From Lachnoclostridium sp. UBA7122 (GTDB lineage: Bacteria > Bacillota > Clostridia > Lachnospirales > Lachnospiraceae), in NCBI GenBank assembly GCA_002493085.1, contig DKXQ01000258.1:3119-24789 (forward strand): 21,671 nucleotides of DNA, given 5' to 3'. Made by a program: the position numbers and the translations under genes. Below the pieces are notes generated by a model. The model saw only the letters and a list, made by a program, of their open reading frames with translations, was not told where the DNA came from and searched no databases. Within the stretch, counting starts at the first letter, position 1; every line of letters starts with the position of its first letter. Of the stretch, positions 15,797-21,671 are shown piece by piece.

Positions 15797-15881
15797 CCGT
15801 CAGCAGTAATATCTGCTATACCAGAAAGAGGTGGCATGTGCGGAAGGTATTAAAAAATATAGGAAAGTGGGTGGGATTCAT

Positions 15882-17189
15882 ATGCATAACATTGATATGT
15901 CAAAATATAACATGCTCCTGGAGCAGTCATATGAAAAACGCCTTGGAAAAGTGGCAAAAGTCGTAGGGCTTACTGTGGAATCAACTGGTCCGGCTGCAAG
16001 GCTTAATGATTTGTGCCATATTATTACAAAAGACACAAACCACATTATCAATGCTGAAGTAGTGGGTTTCCGTGATGACAGGGTGCTGCTTATGCCATAT
16101 GGCCAGACAGAGGGTGTAGGCTTTGGGAGCAGGGTTGAAAATACTAATGCACCATTAAAAGTTCCTGTGGGACAGGAACTTTTAGGCAGGACTTTAGATG
16201 GCCTTGGTTATCCTATAGATGGCAGCAGCATAGATATAAAAACAGCGTATCCAGTTGAGGCAGAGCCGCCTGACCCGCTGAAAAGAAAGATAATAGATGA
16301 AGTGCTTCCATTAGGTGTAAAAGCGGTTGATGGCCTTATCACTGTTGGCAAAGGACAGCGTATCGGCATATTTGCAGGAAGCGGGGTTGGCAAAAGTACA
16401 CTTATGGGTATGTTTGCAAGAAACACAAGAGCCGATATAAATGTTATAGCACTTATAGGAGAGCGTGGCAGGGAAGTAAGGGAGTTTATAGAAAGGGATT
16501 TAGGACCAGAAGGCATGAAGCGGTCAGTTGTAGTAGTGGCCACTTCTGACAAGCCGGCCCTTATCCGCAAAAAAGCAGCGATGACAGCAACAGCCATAGC
16601 AGAATATTTCAGGGACCAGGGAAAAGATGTGCTTCTTATGATGGACTCGCTTACACGTTTTTCAATGGCACAGAGGGAAATAGGTCTTGCATCAGGAGAG
16701 CCGCCTGTCTCAAGAGGGTATCCGCCAAGTGTGTATTCAGAGATGCCAAAGCTTCTGGAAAGGGCGGGATGTTCTGATAAAGGTTCAGTTACAGGACTCT
16801 ATACAGTACTTGTCGATGGTGATGATTTTAATGAGCCGATTACAGATACTGCAAGAAGCATACTGGATGGGCATATTGTGCTTGACAGAAAGATAGCACA
16901 GAAAAACCACTATCCGGCAATAGATGTGCTTCAGAGCATTTCCCGTGTAATGAGCAGTATAGTTGCAAAAGAACATAAAAAGGCAAGCGGTATCTTAAAC
17001 AATGTGCTTGCAACATATGCTGAAGCAGAGGACTTAGTAAATATAGGGGCTTATAAGCCTGGCTCTAATAAAAATATTGACTATGCGCTTTCTAAAATAG
17101 ATGCAGTGAATGAATTCTTAATGCAGGATGTATATGAAAAAGCCGGGTTTGAAGATACAGTTAGTAAACTGGAAGCTATTTTTGAGTAA
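15882..17189 (+). CDS. fliI: Flagellum-specific ATP synthase FliI
   Basis: FliI is the F1-ATPase-like hexamer that powers and sorts type III flagellar export. With the ATG at 15882 it has 435 residues. Walker A is AGSGVGKST (165-173), IGERGREVREF follows at about 192-202, and Walker B is LLMMDS (251-256) before LTRFSMAQREI. YPPSVYSEMPKLLERAG is the family signature. A GTG at 15831 in frame would add 17 residues but has no properly spaced ribosome site. The gap after fliH contains only a 5-bp hairpin (AGCAG, CTGCT). Confidence 0.96.
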   Translation: MHNIDMSKYNMLLEQSYEKRLGKVAKVVGLTVESTGPAARLNDLCHIITKDTNHIINAEVVGFRDDRVLLMPYGQTEGVGFGSRVENTNAPLKVPVGQELLGRTLDGLGYPIDGSSIDIKTAYPVEAEPPDPLKRKIIDEVLPLGVKAVDGLITVGKGQRIGIFAGSGVGKSTLMGMFARNTRADINVIALIGERGREVREFIERDLGPEGMKRSVVVVATSDKPALIRKKAAMTATAIAEYFRDQGKDVLLMMDSLTRFSMAQREIGLASGEPPVSRGYPPSVYSEMPKLLERAGCSDKGSVTGLYTVLVDGDDFNEPITDTARSILDGHIVLDRKIAQKNHYPAIDVLQSISRVMSSIVAKEHKKASGILNNVLATYAEAEDLVNIGAYKPGSNKNIDYALSKIDAVNEFLMQDVYEKAGFEDTVSKLEAIFE

Positions 17190-17221
17190 ATACCGGCAAC
17201 AGGAAGTTTGGGATTTTTAAT

Positions 17222-17677
17222 ATGGCAAAGTTTATTTTCAAACTGGAAAGCATATTATCTATAAAGATGAAGCTTGAAGACCAGGCTAAAGCAGAATATG
17301 GCATAGAGATTATGAAGCTTCGGGAAGAAGAGCACAAGCTTTTACTGCTTGAAAGAAGAAAAAGCGGTTTTGAACAGCAGTTATTTGAATCCTTAAGTGA
17401 CAGGCTTGTTGTATTAAGCATAAAGAGGCTTGAAGACAGTGTAGAAAATTTAAAATACAATATAAGACTCCAGACTGCAGTTATAAGAAAGCAGGAAGAA
17501 GTAGTTGCCAGGGCGCGCGAAAAGCTGGACAATGCCATGAAAGAAAGAAAGATATATGAAAAGTTAAAGGAAAAGGCATTTGAAGAGTTTAAAGCAGAGA
17601 TTAATGCACAGGAACAGAAAGAAATTGACCAGCTTGTAAGTTTCAGGTTCCGGAGCGCCGGGGAAAGCGAGGGTTAA
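17222..17677 (+). CDS. fliJ: Flagellar export protein FliJ
   Basis: FliJ is the coiled-coil stalk of the export ATPase and helps bring chaperone-substrate complexes to the gate. The 151 residues are almost wholly helical and charged. MAKFIFKLESILSIKMKLEDQAKAEYG is the usual N-terminus (FxFxLExLLxxK pattern). The ribosome site (CAGGAAG) is distant from the ATG. Family membership rests on this motif, length and place directly after fliI. Confidence 0.92.
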   Translation: MAKFIFKLESILSIKMKLEDQAKAEYGIEIMKLREEEHKLLLLERRKSGFEQQLFESLSDRLVVLSIKRLEDSVENLKYNIRLQTAVIRKQEEVVARAREKLDNAMKERKIYEKLKEKAFEEFKAEINAQEQKEIDQLVSFRFRSAGESEG

Positions 17678-17682
17678 GTACA

Positions 17683-18429
17683 ATGGCAAAAAAAAGCAAA
17701 GCAGCAAAAGGGAATGAAAGCGGTGGAAGCAGGCTAGTTACTGCACTTATTGCGTTAGTTATTATTTTAATCTGGCTTGCAGTTTTTGGCTTTCTTATAA
17801 AGCTTGATGTTGGAGGTATTGGAAGTAACATGCTCTATCCGGTATTAAAGGATGTGCCAGTGGTTAATAAGATACTTCCAGAACCTTCTGAAGCTATGCA
17901 GGCAGAAGAAGACAACTACCAGTATAATACCCTTAGGTCTGCCAATGAGAGAATAAAAGCACTGGAAAGCCAGCTTGAATCACAGGGTGGCACAGCAAAT
18001 GCTAACTCTGACTATATTGCACAGCTTGAAGCTGAAATTAAAAACCTGCAGAAGTACAAAAAAGAACAGGATGATTTTGACAAGCGGGTCGCAGAGTTTG
18101 ACGAAAAAGTAGTTTTTAATGACAATGCGCCTGATATTTCAGAGTACGAGAAGTACTATGCATCAATCCAGCCAGAAAATGCAGAAAGGATTTACAACCA
18201 GGTAGTACAGGAACTCCAGAACCAGCAACAGGCAAAAAAGATTGCCACGCTTTATTCCAATGCAGAACCTGCAAAGGCGGCAACAGTGCTTTCGGAGATG
18301 ACACATGACTTAGACCTTGTATGTGCAATCCTTGACAATATGAGTGAAAAACAGGCAGCAGCGATTATACAGGAATTAGACAGCGGGTTCGCTGCACAGA
18401 TTACTAAAAAAATGTCTATGGCAGGATGA
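17683..18429 (+). CDS. ylxF: YlxF/MotE-like flagellar membrane protein (MgtE N-domain type)
   Basis: This 248-residue protein has one transmembrane helix (about 19-41), a coiled-coil region (about 75-140, with QLEAEIKNLQKYKKEQDDFD), and a C-terminal domain of two helical repeats like MgtE-N/FliG-M (ATLYSNAEPAKAATVLSEM and AILDNMSEKQAAAIIQELD). In B. subtilis ylxF holds the same place between fliJ and fliK. The rhizobial MotE with this layout is a chaperone for the periplasmic motor protein MotC. The start is five bases after the fliJ stop codon. Its function in Clostridia is not firmly known. Confidence 0.85.
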   Translation: MAKKSKAAKGNESGGSRLVTALIALVIILIWLAVFGFLIKLDVGGIGSNMLYPVLKDVPVVNKILPEPSEAMQAEEDNYQYNTLRSANERIKALESQLESQGGTANANSDYIAQLEAEIKNLQKYKKEQDDFDKRVAEFDEKVVFNDNAPDISEYEKYYASIQPENAERIYNQVVQELQNQQQAKKIATLYSNAEPAKAATVLSEMTHDLDLVCAILDNMSEKQAAAIIQELDSGFAAQITKKMSMAG

Positions 18430-18511
18430 TCTGACATGGTGTTAACAGCGTCTGCAGCATACAGACAGTTGTTTACATATATATATTATTTTTATAAGGA
18501 GGTGGAAACTT

Positions 18512-20170
18512 ATGAAGGAAATAAGTGCAACAGCGCTTGTATCTAAAGCGTTTCCTGCAGATTCCCTGAAAAGTGCAAAGCCAGGCAGGACAGCAAAGAC
18601 GGCAGGTGCATCTTTTGACAGCTTTCTTGGAGACAGCTCCAGAGGACCAGCAGTCCAGTCCCAGACAGACAACACACAGTTTAAGGCAAATGCTGCGCAG
18701 TCCCAGCCATCCAGACAGCAGTTAAAAACAGATACGCCACAACAGACAGAGGAAAGCACAAACCAGGACACAGTCCAGAATGGTACAGTATCCCAGACAG
18801 ATGCAGCCCAGGATACACAACAGACAGACAGCAGTGCCACAACTGACGGTACAGTTAAGACAGATGGAGATGCCCAGGCAGCTGTTACAGATGAACCTAT
18901 TACAGAAGAGGAAGCAGTTTTTAATGAAGTTATAACTGCAGTAAACCAGATGATAAGGGATATCATAAAGGATGCCACAGGCATAGATGATGAAATGTTA
19001 AACAGTGCGCTGTCAGCCCTTGGACTGTCAGAAACAGACCTGCTTGACACAGCTAATCTTGCAAAACTCGTTTTAATGCTGAATGGCTCATCTGATACCA
19101 CAGATTTACTGACTAATGAATATATGATGTCACAATTTAATGATATTTCAGATGCCCTGGCAGATACCAGCTGGGAAGCTGTGACAGGAATGTCCAGGGA
19201 AGAGTTCATACAGGTTCTGGAAAACGTAGCAGATAAAAGCGTGGCAGCAGATGATGTCACAGCAGGAACGCCACAGAATACAGATATGCAGTCTGGTGCA
19301 GGACAGACAGAGAACAGTGTGCCAGTTGTAGTTGAATATGCAGACGATGAGGGCATGGCAGCAGGATTAAGGCAGACAGCAGGAACAGAAACTGTATCTG
19401 CAGCCGCAAAAGAAACAGCTGCCACAGATATACCTGCAAAACAGACAGACAGCAGTGTTTCAGGGGACAGCGGGCTTCCTGCCGGCAGGGAGAACCAGTC
19501 TGTAAACACAGATAGCAATGCAGGGCAGCCAGACAGTTTTAACCAGGATACAGGCAGCCAGACAGATAGTACACTGGCAGAGAACACACAGACAGAGACA
19601 AGGACTCCTGTACATAATGAGATATTTAATGGTACAGCAGGCTTTTTGCAAAATTTAAGCCAGGCAGTAGCAGATGTGGCTGGTGAAACAGTACCACAGC
19701 AGGCTAATATGCAGCAGATGATAGACATAGTAAACCAGGTAGTAGAACAGATTAAAGTTACCCTTGGCAAAGAGACAACAAGCATGCAGATGCAGCTCAA
19801 TCCTGAAAGCCTTGGCAAAGTTTTAATCTCAGTTTCATCAAACCATGGGGTTATGACAGCTAACTTCACAGTACAGACAGAGGAGGCAAAGGAAGCACTG
19901 CAGAGCCAGATGTACAATCTGAGGGAAGCACTTGAAAGCAGAAGCCTTAAAGTTGATGCAGTGGAAGTTGAAGTATCAGACTTTGCATTTTCACAGAGCA
20001 GCCAGGCAGATGCACATGACCAGAAAGAATTTGGAAGAGGAAACGGTAAGCGTTTCAGGTTCAGCTTTGAAGACTCTTCTGGAGATGGTGACATTGCAAC
20101 AGACACAGTACAGAATAAAAGCAGCCAGGCAGGTCCAGGACTTGGAAGCAGCATTGACTTTACAGCCTGA
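18512..20170 (+). CDS. fliK: Flagellar hook-length control protein FliK
   Basis: FliK measures the hook and switches export from hook to filament subunits. It has 552 residues. The conserved Flg_hook C-terminal domain (about 424-490) shows MQLNPESLGKVLISVSSNHG and ALQSQMYNLREALESRSLKV. The N-terminal part and middle are a long, low-complexity ruler rich in Gln, Thr, Ser, Asp and Ala, interrupted by a more ordered helical block at about 130-250. Many CAGACA-type hexamers underlie the QTD-rich stretches. AAGGAGGTGG precedes the ATG. The 82-base gap before it has a minor hairpin (GTCTG, CAGAC) only. Confidence 0.95.
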   Translation: MKEISATALVSKAFPADSLKSAKPGRTAKTAGASFDSFLGDSSRGPAVQSQTDNTQFKANAAQSQPSRQQLKTDTPQQTEESTNQDTVQNGTVSQTDAAQDTQQTDSSATTDGTVKTDGDAQAAVTDEPITEEEAVFNEVITAVNQMIRDIIKDATGIDDEMLNSALSALGLSETDLLDTANLAKLVLMLNGSSDTTDLLTNEYMMSQFNDISDALADTSWEAVTGMSREEFIQVLENVADKSVAADDVTAGTPQNTDMQSGAGQTENSVPVVVEYADDEGMAAGLRQTAGTETVSAAAKETAATDIPAKQTDSSVSGDSGLPAGRENQSVNTDSNAGQPDSFNQDTGSQTDSTLAENTQTETRTPVHNEIFNGTAGFLQNLSQAVADVAGETVPQQANMQQMIDIVNQVVEQIKVTLGKETTSMQMQLNPESLGKVLISVSSNHGVMTANFTVQTEEAKEALQSQMYNLREALESRSLKVDAVEVEVSDFAFSQSSQADAHDQKEFGRGNGKRFRFSFEDSSGDGDIATDTVQNKSSQAGPGLGSSIDFTA

Positions 20171-20200
20171 ACTGCATATTAATGGAAAGGAGGATTATAA

Positions 20201-21052
20201 ATGGAATCTTCAGATTTAATGGCACCCGTGACGGATGGAAAGGTAGATATATCTGAATCCTCACAAAAAAAAGAGAGAAATGTAGGTTCAAAGCTTGGCA
20301 AAGATGATTTTCTTATGCTTCTTGTAACACAGATGAAGTACCAGGACCCGTTAGATCCTACAGACAATACAGAGTATGTAGCACAGCTTGCGCAGTTTAC
20401 AGAGCTTGAGTATATGCAGAATATGATGGATGTAACACAGCATACATCAGCATTTGGGCTTGTAGGCAAGTATGTATATGTAGAACACAGTGAACATGGC
20501 CATACACAGACTGCTGAAGGTGTTGTTGACCTTGTAACTATGAAAAATGGTGAAGCATATGTTACAATAGACGGGGCTGAATACTCATATGACGATATTG
20601 TCGAAGTAAGGGATGAGATGTATGTGCTCCAGCAGAAGATGCCATCGGTAAAGAAACAGGATATAACATACCTGCACCATGACCCGCAGCCTGTAATAAT
20701 AACAGATGTAAAACTTGGTGAAGACGAATACCAGGCATACAGCATAGGAATAGGCATTGTCAATGAAAAGGGTGAGACAAAAACTATTAATTCCAAATAT
20801 GTAAAGTATGAGGATAATACAATAACAATCGACAAGAGGACATTTGCAGGTTTTGATGCTGGTACATATAATATTGCTTTTGTATTTGACGACCCTAATA
20901 AGACAATAAGTGTTGAAGATGTAACACTTGAGATAAAGGGTATCAAGACAAACAATCCTGTTGCCGGTGAGATAGACGATGCAGTAACAGATAAAGACAG
21001 TACAGATAAGCCAGAATCTGGCAGCACTACAGGTACAGAAAAGACAGTATAA
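20201..21052 (+). CDS. flgD: Flagellar hook-capping protein FlgD
   Basis: FlgD caps the growing hook and helps FlgE fold in place. The conserved N-terminal part is LGKDDFLMLLVTQMKYQDPLDPTDNTEYVAQLAQFTELEYMQNM (about residues 31-74). An SH3/Ig-like region follows at about 85-250, and a Thr- and Asp-rich tail ends the protein. At 283 residues it is longer than the short B. subtilis protein and nearer to proteobacterial FlgD length. AAAGGAGGAT lies before the ATG. It starts 30 bases after fliK, the standard order. Confidence 0.95.
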   Translation: MESSDLMAPVTDGKVDISESSQKKERNVGSKLGKDDFLMLLVTQMKYQDPLDPTDNTEYVAQLAQFTELEYMQNMMDVTQHTSAFGLVGKYVYVEHSEHGHTQTAEGVVDLVTMKNGEAYVTIDGAEYSYDDIVEVRDEMYVLQQKMPSVKKQDITYLHHDPQPVIITDVKLGEDEYQAYSIGIGIVNEKGETKTINSKYVKYEDNTITIDKRTFAGFDAGTYNIAFVFDDPNKTISVEDVTLEIKGIKTNNPVAGEIDDAVTDKDSTDKPESGSTTGTEKTV

Positions 21053-21080
21053 AAGCTTTTGGGAACGAGGTGAATGGTAT

Positions 21081-21473
21081 ATGAATAAGCTTAATGAAAA
21101 TTATTCAACAATAGACCAGATGGCAAGCAGGCTTTTAAGCAGCCAGAAGGCTAATACTTTTAATTCACCAGGACCGGAGCTTTCATTTAAAGAAATACTG
21201 GACAGCAAGCAGTCTGAAAAGACCAATGGCTTGAAATTCTCCAAGCATGCTAACCAGAGGCTTGCTACGAGAAATATTAACCTGTCTGCGGAGCAGATGG
21301 AACGTCTGGAAAATAGTACTACGAAGGCACGTGAGAAAGGAATCCGGGAGTCTTTGGTGATGGTTGACGATATGGCATTTATCGTGAATGTAAAAAATAA
21401 TACAGTAATTACTGCTGTAGGTGATTCTGACGGCTCTATTTTTACAAATATAGACGGTGCAGTAATAGGCTGA
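21081..21473 (+). CDS. Flagellar operon protein, TIGR02530 type
   Basis: This protein of 130 residues has the core LKFSKHANQRLATRNINLSAEQMERLENSTTKAREKG, then SLVMVDDMAFIVNVKNNTVITAV, which fits the conserved flagellar operon protein family TIGR02530, found between flgD and flgE in Firmicutes. The role is unknown; location suggests hook assembly. The HxxxRxxxR pattern near residues 56-64 is notable. Ribosome site: GAACGAGGTG. Confidence 0.85.
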   Translation: MNKLNENYSTIDQMASRLLSSQKANTFNSPGPELSFKEILDSKQSEKTNGLKFSKHANQRLATRNINLSAEQMERLENSTTKAREKGIRESLVMVDDMAFIVNVKNNTVITAVGDSDGSIFTNIDGAVIG

Positions 21474-21479
21474 CACAGT

Positions 21480-21549
21480 TAATGCCAGTTTAATCTTTGC
21501 GGATATATGGCGCTGGACCTCACAAGGAAGCGCAAAACTTTGAATGGCA
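21480..21549 (+). promoter_or_regulatory. Possible sigma-28-type promoter and inverted repeat before flgE
   Basis: TAAT (21480-21483) and CGGATAT (21500-21506), 16 bp apart, resemble the B. subtilis sigma-D pattern TAAA-15-CCGATAT with some mismatches. The same stretch holds nested inverted repeats: TGCCA (21483-21487) with TGGCA (21545-21549), and TTTGCG (21496-21501) with CGCAAA (21531-21536). Either could allow extra control of the hook gene. Both are weak. Confidence 0.3.
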
Positions 21550-21594
21550 GATAAGTTTAAAGTATTCCGTTAATATTAAGGAGGAAATTTAATT

Positions 21595-21671
21595 ATGATG
21601 AGATCACTTTACTCTGGTGTTGCAGGACTTAAGACACACCAGACAAGAATGGATGTTATAGGTAATAACAT
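21595..21671 (+). CDS. flgE: Flagellar hook protein FlgE, 5' fragment
   Basis: Only the first 25 codons and two bases are in the window. MMRSLYSGVAGLKTHQTRMDVIGNN is the N-terminal signature of hook and distal-rod proteins (FlgE, FlgF, FlgG). Place after flgD and the TIGR02530 gene makes FlgE by far the most likely. AAGGAGG (21579-21585) supports the first of two adjacent ATG codons. The gene runs off the right edge. Confidence 0.88.
   Translation, partial: MMRSLYSGVAGLKTHQTRMDVIGNN

Noticed and set aside
18442..20154. A 570-codon open frame on the minus strand, antisense to almost all of fliK
   Set aside because: The translation is a Ser/Cys/Val/Leu-rich low-complexity product mirroring the QTD-rich sense codons, with no domain. 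It stays open because fliK hardly uses TTA, CTA or TCA codons in that register. fliK has a clear ribosome site and the Flg_hook domain.
1..21671. CRISPR array, tRNA, rRNA, transposase or prophage genes
   Set aside because: No spaced repeat array, no cloverleaf-like sequence and no mobility gene were seen; the gene order is core chromosome.

Overview
The window looks like a chromosomal segment of a motile, endospore-related member of the Firmicutes class Clostridia, most likely a Lachnospiraceae relative (Roseburia, Agathobacter or Lachnospira type). The reasons are the AT-rich composition, the strong Shine-Dalgarno sites, and a sporulation sigma block (spoIIGA-sigE-sigG-ylmC), then nrdR, then yifB-dprA-topA, running straight into a large flagellar operon. 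No gene is coded on the minus strand. Family assignments come from recognised protein motifs only; no database search was run.

Layout. (1) 1-304 holds a large fold-back element (1-142), a 12-bp tandem duplication (142-165) and an extended -10 promoter. (2) 305-2332 is an LtaS/MdoB-type membrane sulfatase-fold polymerase with an unusual C-terminal beta-rich extension, closed by a clear terminator (2351-2393). (3) 2514-5218 is the sporulation block: the pro-sigma-E protease SpoIIGA, pro-sigma-E, sigma-G and the PRC-barrel protein YlmC/YmxH. A TTGACA / TATACT pair with a long spacer resembles the odd spoIIG promoter of Bacillus subtilis. (4) 5325-5777 is nrdR with its own sigma-A-type promoter, followed by a perfect 11-bp hairpin. 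(5) 5889-10687 is a DNA-processing operon (ComM/YifB AAA+ ATPase, DprA, topoisomerase I) with its own promoter. (6) 10688-11017 is a 330-bp non-coding control region. (7) 11018 to the window end is the flagellar basal body, export and hook operon: flgB, flgC, fliE, fliF, fliG, fliH, fliI, fliJ, an ylxF/motE-like gene, fliK, flgD, a small TIGR02530-type flagellar operon gene, and the first 25 codons of flgE.

The flagellar genes follow assembly logic: proximal rod (FlgB, FlgC, FliE), MS ring (FliF), rotor switch (FliG), export ATPase complex (FliH, FliI, FliJ), a MotE-like membrane protein, hook-length control (FliK), hook cap (FlgD) and hook (FlgE). Most junctions are short or overlapping, so co-translation is likely.

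The most interesting non-coding signal is in front of flgB. Three GTGAWT boxes are spaced exactly 21 bp apart. They lie upstream of a good sigma-A promoter, which would make a leader of about 200 nt containing competing inverted repeats (order a-b-a'-b') and tiny possible leader ORFs. In B. subtilis codY precedes flgB; here no codY lies between topA and flgB, and this regulatory sequence sits in its place. Whether it is a new riboregulator is inference; the repeats themselves are directly visible.
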